NCBI GenBank assembly: GCA_046542255.1
Contig: JBKHBT010000032.1
Coordinates: forward strand, 1-34,764
DNA from: JBKHBT01 sp046542255
GTDB lineage: Bacteria > UBP14 > UBA6098 > JBKHBT01
Length of the DNA stretch: 34,764 nucleotides
Reading direction: 5' to 3'
Shown: in pieces, positions 1-7,870 of the stretch
Numbering within the stretch: position 1 is the first letter of the stretch
Layout: every line of letters begins with the position of its first letter
The notes under the pieces: model-generated
The model's input: only the letters and a program-made list of their open reading frames with translations
What the model was told of the DNA's origin: nothing
The model's database searches: none
Program-made: the position numbers and the translations under genes

Positions 1-423
1 TATAACTGGTATGCTGTTGATGATGCATGCGGCTTATGTCCCGATGGCTGGCGAGTACCCAGTGATAATGACTATAAGACTCTTGAAATCTATCTTGGCA
101 TGGATCCAACAGAAGCCGATGGAGAAGGTTGGCGTGGTACAGATCAAGGAAGCCAACTTGCAGATGGTTACGATCTATGGACAAACGGCACCTTAAGAAA
201 TAATTCGCAATTCGGTACTAGCGATTTCATGGCTTTACCGGCCGGTTTACGTGATGAAGATGGATTTTATGTCGATATGTCTAGCATAATCTTCTTTTGG
301 ACATCCAGTGAACAGAGTTCTGTGCAAGCATGGCAACGTGCTTTATACTATGCAAATTCAGGTTTGGGCCGTGACAACTATAGCAAGATTTTTGGTTTAA
401 GTGTTCGCTGTATAAGAGAGTAA
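1..423 (+). CDS. FISUMP-domain protein, C-terminal part (5' end outside window)
   Basis: The open frame runs in from base 1 without a start and ends at a TAA at 421-423, so only the last 140 residues are visible. The pattern YNWYAV, then LCPDGWRVPSDNDY, then WTSSEQ and a final SVRCIRE is that of the Fibrobacter succinogenes major paralogous domain (FISUMP, TIGR02145). This domain is found in secreted or surface proteins of Fibrobacter and related phyla, with no established biochemical activity. Conserved Trp, Gly and Cys residues typical of the domain end are all present, so the C-terminus looks intact. A signal peptide, if any, lies outside the window. A GC-rich hairpin follows at 472-497. 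The domain call is confident; the function is unknown. Confidence 0.85.
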   Translation, partial: YNWYAVDDACGLCPDGWRVPSDNDYKTLEIYLGMDPTEADGEGWRGTDQGSQLADGYDLWTNGTLRNNSQFGTSDFMALPAGLRDEDGFYVDMSSIIFFWTSSEQSSVQAWQRALYYANSGLGRDNYSKIFGLSVRCIRE

Positions 424-471
424 TGTATGCAACTTCTAATTGACATTCAGCCAATAACATTTTGATTTTGA

Positions 472-497
472 TAGGGGCTGTTAAAGTGCAGCCCCTA
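472..497. terminator. GC-rich hairpin between convergent genes
   Basis: TAGGGGCTG at 472-480 and CAGCCCCTA at 489-497 form a perfect 9-bp stem with an 8-nt loop. It sits between the 3' ends of two convergent genes, so it may end transcription from both sides. Neither side has a run of T residues, so a classical intrinsic terminator is not fully satisfied. Confidence 0.5.
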
Positions 498-522
498 AAG
501 TAATTCTAAACAGCAATTAGAT

Positions 523-858
523 TTACATCATCTCTTTCATAGCCTTATATGCCTTATCGCCATAAACAATCGATGGTCCGCCGCCCATAACTACTGCTAC
601 GCCAATGGTTTCTACAATTTCTTCCTGACTGGCACCTTCTTTTAAAGATGCTTTTACATGACAGGCGATACAGCCCTCACAGCGAATTGTTATCGCAATT
701 CCAAGTGCGATTAACTCTTTTTGCTTTGCAGTAAGAGCACCATTTTCTGCAGTGGCTTTATGCATAGTCGAAAATCCTTCGGCAATTCCGGGATATTCTT
801 CTTTTAAGGTACCGATGAAATCAAATACTGCTTTTGCTTTTTCTGAATAATTACCCAT
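523..858 (-). CDS. Carboxymuconolactone decarboxylase / AhpD-like protein
   Basis: This 111-residue protein has the length of small single-domain CMD/AhpD family members. Residues 60-67 read CEGCIACH, which gives the CxxCxxxH pattern (C60, C63, H67) of AhpD-type peroxidase/disulfide reductase sites, followed by the family's VKASLKEGAS helix. An extra cysteine, C66, lies inside the motif. Family members act as thiol-based antioxidant proteins or, less often, as decarboxylases; the CxxC favours a redox role. It has no signal peptide, so it should be cytoplasmic. The ATG is preceded by AAGGAG at a good distance. It is monocistronic, convergent with the FISUMP gene. The substrate and redox partner cannot be inferred. 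Confidence 0.85.
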   Translation of the reverse strand: MGNYSEKAKAVFDFIGTLKEEYPGIAEGFSTMHKATAENGALTAKQKELIALGIAITIRCEGCIACHVKASLKEGASQEEIVETIGVAVVMGGGPSIVYGDKAYKAMKEMM

Positions 859-1282
859 TTTGGCTCCTTTTTTATTTTATTGCGGTTAAATCTTTAGTTT
901 TCAATTGGTTAAAAATATAAACAATTAATCATGTAAAGTCAAGCAAAATTACAACTAAACAAGAATGGTTGATGTCTGCGAAATAACGCGATGGTAGTAG
1001 TTGAAATGATTATTTGCAAAATACTTAATAATAGGCTTGCTATTTGAACTTGGGAGTTTGCTTTGCCTTGATTTTTTTGGTCTTTTTAAAAGCAATAAAT
1101 GAATATAGTACATTATCAAGGTTTGTTTTTTATCTTTGACAATTTAATATTGATTTGAGGGTATATAGACGGCTTGCGGGATTCTCTTGCGATTTGTCAA
1201 TAAAACGAAAATATCTATTGATTAATCGCATAAGTTTATTAATTTAATCGCATGTGAGCGTTTTTATTATGGAGGAGATAAT
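859..1282. other. 424-bp intergenic region upstream of the ispH fusion
   Basis: No coding frame with a plausible start was seen in this AT-rich stretch. It holds the leader of the AhpD-like gene on the minus strand and the upstream region of ispH. TTAATCGCAT occurs twice, at 1222-1231 and 1244-1253, 22 bp apart in the same orientation. A TTGACA hexamer lies at 1136-1141 but no well-spaced -10 follows it. Confidence 0.5.
1222..1253 (+). repeat. Two 10-bp direct repeats before the ispH fusion
   Basis: TTAATCGCAT at 1222-1231 is repeated exactly at 1244-1253. The 22-bp period is about two helical turns, which suits a dimeric regulator binding one DNA face. The repeats end 30 bp before the TTG start of the ispH fusion. 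A regulatory role is inferred. Confidence 0.4.
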
Positions 1283-2980
1283 TTGCGTGTAAAACTTGCC
1301 AAAACCGCCGGATTCTGTGCCGGAGTCAAAAGAGCTGTCGAGCTGGTTCTCCGGTCTGCGCAGGAATATCGCCCTGGAAAGATGTTTACATGGGGGCCTT
1401 TGATACACAATCCGCAGGTGGTTGATTTTCTTGCCAGTAGGAAAATATTTGTGGCAAATGACTATGATGAGCTGGATGAAGGCGATACTGTTATTACACG
1501 TTCGCATGGTATTCCGCCGAGTGTACGTGATAAACTGCGCTCGCTGGATTTGCGAATTTGCGATGCAACATGCCCGAAAGTAGCACGAGTTCACGGCCTT
1601 GTGAAAAAATATGTCAATCAAGGCTATCGTATCTTGATATTTGGCGATGAAGGCCATGCCGAGGTAAACGCTATTTTAGGTTATGCTGATGGTGCTGGCG
1701 AGGTCATATATTCGCCAGAAGACCTGGATAAAACTCATCTTCCCGATAAAGTATGCCTTGTGGCACAGACAACCAAAAATGTCGAAGAATTTGGCAAAGT
1801 AGCCGAAAAACTAAAAAAGCTTTGTCCGGCTGTAATAATAGAAAATACAATCTGTGATGCAACATCGAATAGGCAAAAAGAAGTTACCAGGCTCGCCAAA
1901 GAGACCGAAGCGATAGTAGTAGTTGGTGGAAGAAATAGCGGCAATACACGTAGATTATACGAACTTGCCAGACAGGAAAGCCAAAAGGCATTTTGGGTAG
2001 AAACTGCCGATGAGCTTCGTGAGGAAGATTTCGCAGGGCTCGATATAGTCGGCGTTACAGCCGGCGCATCGACTCCCCATTGGATTATTTCACGAGTGGT
2101 CGAAAGGCTCGAGCTTATGGACGAAGGCTTCTCGCTTCGCAAATTGCCATTTATTAAGAATATCGCCTATGGATTTGTGCAATCGAATTTATATGCTGCG
2201 GGAGCTGCTGCTATGCTTTCTATTTTGGTATCGAAATTGGCCGGGCTGGAAATTTGCTGGCTCTGTGCACTCACTACTTTTTTATATATCTTTTCTATAT
2301 ATAATATTCGTAGCGGATATGACTGGCAGGGCATGGTTTTTATGGATCCCAGCAAGATTCATTTTTTCGAGAGCGTTCGTAAATTCCTTATGCCGATGGC
2401 TTTTTTAGCACTCATAGCCGCCAATGTAACGGCATTTTTTATCGATAGTCTGCAGTTTATTATTGTGATGATTCTTTCTGTGAGCACTCTGGCATACTTA
2501 TATGGGAAAAAAATGTTTTTCCATGGAAAAACGCCATTCCCGGCATCTCGCGATTTTGCCGATATATTTATCTGGACGGCTATTATAGCTGCTCCGGTAT
2601 TTCTTCTGAAACGTGATTTTCAGGCCAATGATATTTGTATTTTCATATTCATTATACTGCTTGCAATTATAAGGTCGATATTAAATAGCCTAAAAGACGT
2701 AGATTCAGATAGAATACTAATGCGTGATAGCATTGTGATATATCTTGGCGAGCGAAAATCGCGATATCTTGCTATGGTATTTGTTGTGCTTGCTATTGCC
2801 ATGATAGCTACGCTGGCCCATATTCATGGCCAATGGCAGCTTCTTCTTCTTATATTGCCGCTTTTTATGATGGGAATGACTGCATGGCGATTTTCCCAAC
2901 GCATCAAAAGCAGCACTGTTTTAGAGATTCTTATCGATGCATGGCTTTATATTATTGGGATTTTAGCACTTTTGGGTTAG
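1283..2980 (+). CDS. ispH: IspH (HMBPP reductase) fused to a UbiA-like membrane domain
   Basis: Residues 1-280 are a complete IspH, the [4Fe-4S] enzyme that makes IPP and DMAPP in the last step of the MEP isoprenoid pathway. The cluster cysteines are C12 (GFCAGV), C97 (DATCPKV) and C191 (ICDAT); SHGIP, EGHAEV and ITGAS-like (VTAGAST) motifs are also present. Residues 285-565 form about nine hydrophobic segments, the number in the UbiA prenyltransferase fold. The second aspartate motif is recognisable as KDVDSDR (D472, D474, D476), but the first is degenerate (NIRSGYDWQG, only N341 and D347). The start is TTG at 1283, eight bases after GGAGGA; no in-frame ATG fits as well. The IspH call is firm; the UbiA-like call is moderate and its catalytic competence is doubtful. 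It is monocistronic. Confidence 0.88.
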   Translation: MRVKLAKTAGFCAGVKRAVELVLRSAQEYRPGKMFTWGPLIHNPQVVDFLASRKIFVANDYDELDEGDTVITRSHGIPPSVRDKLRSLDLRICDATCPKVARVHGLVKKYVNQGYRILIFGDEGHAEVNAILGYADGAGEVIYSPEDLDKTHLPDKVCLVAQTTKNVEEFGKVAEKLKKLCPAVIIENTICDATSNRQKEVTRLAKETEAIVVVGGRNSGNTRRLYELARQESQKAFWVETADELREEDFAGLDIVGVTAGASTPHWIISRVVERLELMDEGFSLRKLPFIKNIAYGFVQSNLYAAGAAAMLSILVSKLAGLEICWLCALTTFLYIFSIYNIRSGYDWQGMVFMDPSKIHFFESVRKFLMPMAFLALIAANVTAFFIDSLQFIIVMILSVSTLAYLYGKKMFFHGKTPFPASRDFADIFIWTAIIAAPVFLLKRDFQANDICIFIFIILLAIIRSILNSLKDVDSDRILMRDSIVIYLGERKSRYLAMVFVVLAIAMIATLAHIHGQWQLLLLILPLFMMGMTAWRFSQRIKSSTVLEILIDAWLYIIGILALLG

Positions 2981-3069
2981 CGCAATTGTCCATTCTCTAA
3001 TTATGCCAATTTGAAATATGGTTTTGGCCGCGCTTAAACATAGACTTTTTTATATTAGCGATTACATTA

Positions 3070-3085
3070 TTGGACAAATGTCCAT
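3070..3085. promoter_or_regulatory. Candidate SOS (LexA-type) operator upstream of umuD
   Basis: The palindrome TGGAC-AAAT-GTCCA occupies 3071-3084 within 3070-3085. It lies 8 bp upstream of the umuD -35 hexamer. The same pentamers with the same 4-bp gap recur only once more in the window, before umuC. The LexA assignment is inferred from gene context and from the pentamer-N4-pentamer layout known for several bacterial LexA boxes. Confidence 0.6.
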
Positions 3086-3092
3086 AAAATTC

Positions 3093-3121
3093 TTGACTTT
3101 TCGAAATTCAATCTATATAAT
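3093..3121 (+). promoter_or_regulatory. Sigma70-type promoter of umuD
   Basis: TTGACT at 3093-3098 and TATAAT at 3116-3121 are separated by exactly 17 bp, a near-consensus promoter. Transcription should start near 3128, giving a leader of about 27 nt that contains the AGAAGGAGG ribosome site at 3142-3150. Confidence 0.7.
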
Positions 3122-3154
3122 GTATCTTAGAAATGAAGACCAGAAGGAGGGTAT

Positions 3155-3607
3155 GTGGCTTTTGATATTATTATAGAAAGCATTTCAATGCCGATAATTC
3201 ATGATGATAAAATATATGACGAATCCAAAATCCCGCTTTTTGATTCCAGTGTCCAGGCAGGTTTTCCATCGCCGGCCAATGATTATATCGATCGCAAGCT
3301 TGACTTAAACGAGCTACTTATAGAACATCCTACGGCAACATTTTTCGTCCGCGTCGAGGGCCAATCCATGACGGGAGCCGGAATCCATCATGGCGATATT
3401 CTGATAGTCGATAGAGCATTGGAGGCAAAGGACAATAAAATAGTAATCGCAATAATCGATGGTGAATTATCGGTCAAAAGAATAAAAATAAAAGGCAAAA
3501 AGATAGCTCTTTATCCCGAAAACCCTGATTATGAGCCAATAGAGATCGATGATGCTATGGATTTTATGGTCTGGGGCGTTGTTAAATCGGTTATTCATGA
3601 GGTTTAA
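3155..3607 (+). CDS. umuD: UmuD-like self-cleaving subunit of DNA polymerase V
   Basis: This 150-residue protein matches UmuD (peptidase S24 family), the SOS protein whose RecA-stimulated self-cleavage activates translesion polymerase V. The catalytic dyad is S71 (EGQSMTGAGI) and K108 (LSVKRI), 37 residues apart as in E. coli UmuD. The cleavage site is A35-G36 in VQAGFPSP, 36 residues before the serine, again as in E. coli. No N-terminal helix-turn-helix is present, so it is UmuD and not LexA. The start is GTG at 3155, four bases after AGAAGGAGG; the ATG two bases earlier is out of frame. A near-consensus promoter and a palindrome upstream suggest damage induction. umuC follows 67 bp downstream. 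Confidence 0.93.
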   Translation: MAFDIIIESISMPIIHDDKIYDESKIPLFDSSVQAGFPSPANDYIDRKLDLNELLIEHPTATFFVRVEGQSMTGAGIHHGDILIVDRALEAKDNKIVIAIIDGELSVKRIKIKGKKIALYPENPDYEPIEIDDAMDFMVWGVVKSVIHEV

Positions 3608-3622
3608 TTTTTTGTTCAACTT

Positions 3623-3638
3623 TTGGACTTATGTCCAA
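3623..3638. promoter_or_regulatory. Candidate SOS (LexA-type) operator upstream of umuC
   Basis: TTGGAC-TTAT-GTCCAA is a perfect palindrome in its arms and shares TGGAC-N4-GTCCA with the site before umuD. It lies between umuD and umuC, 36 bp before the umuC ATG, and would overlap the -35 region of a promoter using TATTTT at 3653-3658 as its -10. This suggests umuC may have its own damage-controlled promoter. Confidence 0.6.
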
Positions 3639-3674
3639 TGCATTTGAAAGGTTATTTTGTAGTGGTTCTTTGAT

Positions 3675-4967
3675 ATGTGTCTATCTCATTATAAAAACAA
3701 AAGAAAATTTGCCCTTGTGGATGCCAATAGCTTTTATGCATCATGCGAGCGCGTTTTTCGGCCGGATCTCGCAGATAGGCCGGTTGTGGTCCTATCTAAT
3801 AATGATGGTTGTATTGTGGCGATGTCTAAAGAAGCCAAAAAGCTTGGGATAGAGCGCGGTGCGCCGGAATTCAAGGTGCGAAAGATGCTGGAAAAGCACA
3901 ATGCTGCTGTTTTCTCATCGAATTACACCCTCTATGGCGATATGTCCCAAAGAGTTATGGATATTCTTGCAATGTATGCGCCGCGTATTGAGGTCTATTC
4001 TATCGATGAAGCATTTCTATATCTCATGGACTATGAAAAATATACCCACACCGAATACGGCAAACTTCTCAAAGCCCGCGTAAAGAAATGGACAGGAATT
4101 CCGGTTTCTATTGGAATCGGCCCGACAAAGACCCTTTCTAAAATCGCCAATCATATTGCCAAGAAATATTCTCGCTTCGATGGTGTTTTCGATATTACTG
4201 ATCATCCAAAGATGGATGTGATTCTTTCGAATATCGCAATTGAGAAAATATGGGGAGTTGGCGGAAGATATGCCAATTTTCTCCATGCGCACAATATTCA
4301 TACCGCCAGAGACCTTCGCGATGCCGATGATGCCTGGATCCAGAAGCGAATGACAATTGTCGGGCTTCGCACAGTGCACGAGCTTCGCGGAATTCCAAGA
4401 ATCGATATGGAAGAGGTGGTTCCCGATAAGAAAGGGCTTTTGTGTTCACGCTCATTTGGAAGGCGCGTAGAATCATTGGAAGACCTTCGCGAATCGGTTG
4501 CTGGTTTTGCCACACGGGCTGCTGTTAAGCTTCGTTCGCAGAGTCTTGCTGCTGGCGGTGTTAAGGTATTTATCACGACTAATCCATATCGCGATGAACC
4601 ACAATATGGCAATTCCAAATCGATAAGATTTGGTGTACCAACGGCATTTACCGGCGATATTATAGAACAAGCAGTAAAACTTCTCGAGAAAATCTATAAA
4701 AGAGGCTATACATATAAAAAAACCGGCGTGATGCTTTTCGAGCTTGTGCCGGACAATCACCTATCTTTGCCCATAGACCAGCCGCGAATATCCGATGATA
4801 AAAAGCGCAGGCTCATGAAGGTTTTCGATAATGTCAACAAGCGCTATGGCGATGGCACAATGATACATGCCACATCGGGCATAAGCCGTTCCTGGCGCAT
4901 GAAGCAAGAACATTGTTCCGATAGGTTCACCACGCGTTGGGATGAGCTTCCTGTGGTTAAGGCATGA
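3675..4967 (+). CDS. umuC: UmuC-like catalytic subunit of DNA polymerase V (Y family)
   Basis: At 430 residues this is a full-length UmuC, an error-prone Y-family polymerase that with processed UmuD copies past DNA lesions. Catalytic acidic residues are visible: D16 in FALVDANSFYASCE and D111-E112 in YSIDEAF. The helix-hairpin-helix and little-finger regions follow in order, and the C-terminal part carries the UmuC-specific extension beyond the Pol IV core. The ATG at 3675 is the first possible start after an in-frame TAG at 3660. No convincing Shine-Dalgarno site precedes it, so translation may depend on coupling or on a short leader. umuD lies 67 bp upstream with a shared palindrome between them. 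The catalytic core looks intact. Confidence 0.93.
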   Translation: MCLSHYKNKRKFALVDANSFYASCERVFRPDLADRPVVVLSNNDGCIVAMSKEAKKLGIERGAPEFKVRKMLEKHNAAVFSSNYTLYGDMSQRVMDILAMYAPRIEVYSIDEAFLYLMDYEKYTHTEYGKLLKARVKKWTGIPVSIGIGPTKTLSKIANHIAKKYSRFDGVFDITDHPKMDVILSNIAIEKIWGVGGRYANFLHAHNIHTARDLRDADDAWIQKRMTIVGLRTVHELRGIPRIDMEEVVPDKKGLLCSRSFGRRVESLEDLRESVAGFATRAAVKLRSQSLAAGGVKVFITTNPYRDEPQYGNSKSIRFGVPTAFTGDIIEQAVKLLEKIYKRGYTYKKTGVMLFELVPDNHLSLPIDQPRISDDKKRRLMKVFDNVNKRYGDGTMIHATSGISRSWRMKQEHCSDRFTTRWDELPVVKA

Positions 4968-4984
4968 ATCGTTTCATATCATAA

Positions 4985-5101
4985 ACAGACAATGTGCTGT
5001 TCCGCATTGTCATACTTTTCGGCTAAAACATCAGTAAAGCCATTGCATTATATATGATATATTATACATGTGTTAGTTACATATGTTTTTAATAGAGACA
5101 G
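4985..5101 (+). repeat. Short hairpin-bearing dispersed repeat, copy 1 (intergenic)
   Basis: Bases 4985-5041 match 30899-30956 at 55 of 58 aligned columns; similarity then fades but can be followed to about 5101. The left end holds GACAATGTG (4988-4996) and CGCATTGTC (5003-5011) as a stem with one T-G mismatch and a 6-nt loop. The right part holds ACATGTG and CATATGT around a 7-nt loop. No open reading frame is present. It begins 18 bp after the umuC stop. It resembles a non-autonomous mobile element, with a hairpin near each end. Confidence 0.75.
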
Positions 5102-5227
5102 TTTTTATCTATTGAGAATAAAGTTGGTACGAAAATTGCAATATTTAATACGAATGTATAAAATATTAAGTAAATGCTTAATGTCATGATTTTATTACTG
5201 GAGTTTTATTGAATAGAAAGGATTGTT

Positions 5228-5839
5228 ATGGCTACGTATATGGGCCTCAAAAGGCTCGTAATTGAAAATAGAAGTTATAGGCGTTTTAATCAGGATTATG
5301 TTATAGGAGATGATACACTGGTCGATCTTGTCAACCTTGCCAGATTCACAGCATCTGGGGCCAATCTGCAGCCTTTGAAATACTTCATCTCAAATGAGCA
5401 TAAGTTCAATGAGAAGATATTTTTTCATATCAGATGGGCTGGCTATCTTGAAGACTGGAAAGAGCCGCAAGAAGGCGAAAAGCCAACAGCCTATATTTTG
5501 ATATTGGGCGATAAGAAGATTTCAAATTTTGATAACTGGCCATCCATTCTCGATGCCGGTATAGCAGCGCAGACGATAATGCTTGGAGCTACCGAGCAGA
5601 AATTAGGCGGTTGCATGATTGCTGCCATAAATCGAGATGAATTGCATAAGTCTATTGGATTAGATGATAATCTCGAGATAATCATGGTACTTGCGCTTGG
5701 CAAGCCGGATGAAGATGTAGTATTAGAATCGACAGGCGCAAAAAATGATATAAAGTATTACAGAGATGAAAAGTCTGTTCACCATGTTCCCAAAAGAAAC
5801 CTCGATGAGATTATTGTGAATCGGGAATTGAAGGACTAA
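5228..5839 (+). CDS. Nitroreductase-family FMN flavoprotein
   Basis: This 203-residue protein fits the nitroreductase/FMN reductase fold, whose members use NAD(P)H to reduce nitro, quinone, enone or iodotyrosine-type substrates. Visible FMN-contact signatures are RSYRRF near residue 16, SGANLQPLKYF near 43-53 and LGGCMI near 127-132. It has no signal peptide and is probably cytoplasmic. The ATG is preceded by AAAGGA. It stands alone between the repeat and mutL, which gives no clue to its substrate. The family is confident; the specific reaction is not determined. Confidence 0.85.
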   Translation: MATYMGLKRLVIENRSYRRFNQDYVIGDDTLVDLVNLARFTASGANLQPLKYFISNEHKFNEKIFFHIRWAGYLEDWKEPQEGEKPTAYILILGDKKISNFDNWPSILDAGIAAQTIMLGATEQKLGGCMIAAINRDELHKSIGLDDNLEIIMVLALGKPDEDVVLESTGAKNDIKYYRDEKSVHHVPKRNLDEIIVNRELKD

Positions 5840-5943
5840 AATTTATACTCATTATTTGCAAATTTCAATTGCAAAACGCAATGCTTATCTATTTTTCATT
5901 ATGATAATTGCGATTTCATTGCCATAGGGGCAATAAAAAATTC

Positions 5944-5971
5944 TTGTTAAAAATAAATTTGAAGATATATT
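5944..5971 (+). promoter_or_regulatory. Candidate promoter of mutL, predicted leaderless
   Basis: TTGTTA (5944-5949), a 16-bp spacer and TATATT (5966-5971) lie so close to the ATG at 5979 that transcription would begin at or one base before the start codon. No Shine-Dalgarno site is present. AT-rich DNA yields chance matches, so this is tentative. Confidence 0.4.
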
Positions 5972-5978
5972 AAGCCTT

Positions 5979-7796
5979 ATGCCAGATGTAGCAAAACTGC
6001 CGGAACATATAGCAAACAGAATCGCCGCGGGAGAGGTTGTAGAGCGCCCAGCATCTATTGTTAAAGAGCTTGTAGAAAATTCGATAGATGCCCGCGCCAG
6101 TCATATCGAGGTCAATATTGTCGATGGTGGCAAAGAGCTTATCGAGATAGTCGATGATGGTATCGGTATGACAATAGATGATCTCGAAATGGCGATTCAG
6201 CGGCATACCACCAGCAAAATAGCTGATGTCGAAGACTTAGATAGGATAGTTACATTAGGCTTTCGGGGAGAGGCTTTGCCATCTATTGCATCTGTTGCGA
6301 GAATCGAGATTACCACGCGGCTGAAGGGAAGCGATCTTGGTTCCTATATTATCATCGAGGATGGTGATATTATAGAAAAAGGACAGACTGGTGCAAAAGA
6401 AGGAACGAGGATCGAGGTCAAAAGGCTATTCGACCATGTGCCAGCAAGGAAGAAATTTCTCAAGACCGCAAATACTGAATATAATCATATCTCTAAGGTA
6501 TTACGAGGCATAGCATTGGCTCATTATGATATTGGCTTTAGGTTTTTGCGGGGGGGGAGCAATGAAATATTTCACCTTCCAATGCAAAACAAAGTAATAG
6601 ACCGAATCGATTCAATTTTTGGCAAAGAGGTATCTAATGAATTGGTACCTGTCGAAGCTTCGAGTACTTTGCTGAATGTTTGGGGTTTTGTCGGCCGGCC
6701 GGGTATTTGGCGGTCGAGGTCGGATATGCAGTATTTTATCATAAATGGCCGCCACATTCATAATAGGACGATAACGGCAGCTCTTCGAAAAGCACTCGGT
6801 ACCCTTATGCCCAAAGGAAAACATCCAGTAGCTTTTCTATATCTCGAGATTGCACCTAATCTTGTGGATGTCAATGTGCATCCTTCGAAATATGAAGTCA
6901 GGTTCCGCAGGGAAAATATAGTATTCCAGATGGTTCACAGGGCAGTTAGAGATGCCTTTTCTCCAGAAAGATTTCAATCCGGTTTTCAGAAAAAGCCAGA
7001 TGAGCAGATAGCAGAACAGAAAAGCTGTGGCAAAGACGATCTGCGATACGCTAAAAGAAAAAGCGATTTCGATTTGAAAGCCAGCCAGGCCGAGACTGTT
7101 CAACTGCTTTTGCCACTTATTAAAAAAGAAAACCAGGATAGGCCCAAGGATTCAGATGAAGAAAAGAAAGAACTATTGCGCCGCGAAATTGCAAGCAGTA
7201 TCGGCGATGATATCGAAAAACCACATGCAAATTTTTACCAACTTCATAAACTTTTCATTGTAACAGAAATTGGAGACGGCATAATCATAGTAGATCAACA
7301 TGCAGCGCATGAGAGAATACTTTATGAGCGTGTTATGAAGTCGATGAAAGAGTCCAGGAGCGCAAGCCAAAGGCTTCTATTTCCCTTGACTGTGCCTATT
7401 TCAGCAGTTCAAAAGGAAGTAATCGACAGGTATAATGCCCAATTGGAAAAAATTGGCTTCGAAATGGGTTTTTCTGATTCGCAATATAGAGTTACATTAT
7501 TTGGAATTCCACAGTTCATGAGAAGTGTCGGCGATGGAAGCCTATTTCTGGAAATGCTCGATGAAATTTATGATGGTATGATAGAGACAGAAGACGTAGC
7601 GATTCATTTTCTTGCATCATCGATATCTTGCAAAGCTGCAATCAAAGCCGGCGATGAGCTTTCAGAAAGCGAGATGAATACGCTTTTTAATCAGCTTTTT
7701 GCAACTCAGAATCCATACTCCTGCCCCCATGGAAGGCCGACAATAATAAAATTGACGATGGCAGAACTCTATCGTAGATTTGGCAGGACTCAATAA
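5979..7796 (+). CDS. mutL: DNA mismatch repair protein MutL (endonuclease type)
   Basis: This 605-residue MutL links mismatch recognition by MutS to strand removal. The GHKL ATPase part shows E30 and N34 (KELVENSIDA), DDGIGM, TSKI and GFRGEAL. The C-terminal part has DQHAAHERILYE at 439-450, the DQHA(x)2E(x)4E metal site of nicking-competent MutL, plus SCKAAIKAGDEL and CPHGRP (C582, H584). This indicates a methyl-independent, MutH-free repair system. Bases 6550-6557 are eight consecutive G residues encoding R191-G192-G193, a slippage-prone tract inside the ATPase region. The ATG at 5979 lacks a ribosome site and is probably read leaderless. No mutS is adjacent. Confidence 0.97.
   Translation: MPDVAKLPEHIANRIAAGEVVERPASIVKELVENSIDARASHIEVNIVDGGKELIEIVDDGIGMTIDDLEMAIQRHTTSKIADVEDLDRIVTLGFRGEALPSIASVARIEITTRLKGSDLGSYIIIEDGDIIEKGQTGAKEGTRIEVKRLFDHVPARKKFLKTANTEYNHISKVLRGIALAHYDIGFRFLRGGSNEIFHLPMQNKVIDRIDSIFGKEVSNELVPVEASSTLLNVWGFVGRPGIWRSRSDMQYFIINGRHIHNRTITAALRKALGTLMPKGKHPVAFLYLEIAPNLVDVNVHPSKYEVRFRRENIVFQMVHRAVRDAFSPERFQSGFQKKPDEQIAEQKSCGKDDLRYAKRKSDFDLKASQAETVQLLLPLIKKENQDRPKDSDEEKKELLRREIASSIGDDIEKPHANFYQLHKLFIVTEIGDGIIIVDQHAAHERILYERVMKSMKESRSASQRLLFPLTVPISAVQKEVIDRYNAQLEKIGFEMGFSDSQYRVTLFGIPQFMRSVGDGSLFLEMLDEIYDGMIETEDVAIHFLASSISCKAAIKAGDELSESEMNTLFNQLFATQNPYSCPHGRPTIIKLTMAELYRRFGRTQ
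6550..6557 (+). repeat. Homopolymeric G8 tract inside mutL
   Basis: Eight G residues in a row occur in otherwise AT-rich coding DNA, read as the end of an Arg codon and two GGG glycine codons. Gain or loss of one G would shift the frame after residue 193 and abolish MutL. Confidence 0.9.
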
Positions 7797-7831
7797 TTTT
7801 TGGTAAAAAGGCCGGATAATATCTAATTAGC

Positions 7832-7861
7832 TTGACTTTTATATCTTTTTGTTAGTATTTT
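7832..7861 (+). promoter_or_regulatory. Candidate promoter of the mscS-like operon
   Basis: TTGACT (7832-7837), an 18-bp spacer and TATTTT (7856-7861) precede the ATG at 7871 by nine bases. Transcription would start 0-3 bases before the ATG; no ribosome site is present. Confidence 0.45.
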
Positions 7862-7870
7862 TGTTTTATT

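Noticed and set aside
1136..1167. TTGACA at 1136-1141 with TATATA at 1162-1167 as the ispH promoter
   Set aside because: The spacer would be 20 bp, too long for a normal promoter, and it lies about 115 bp before the gene.
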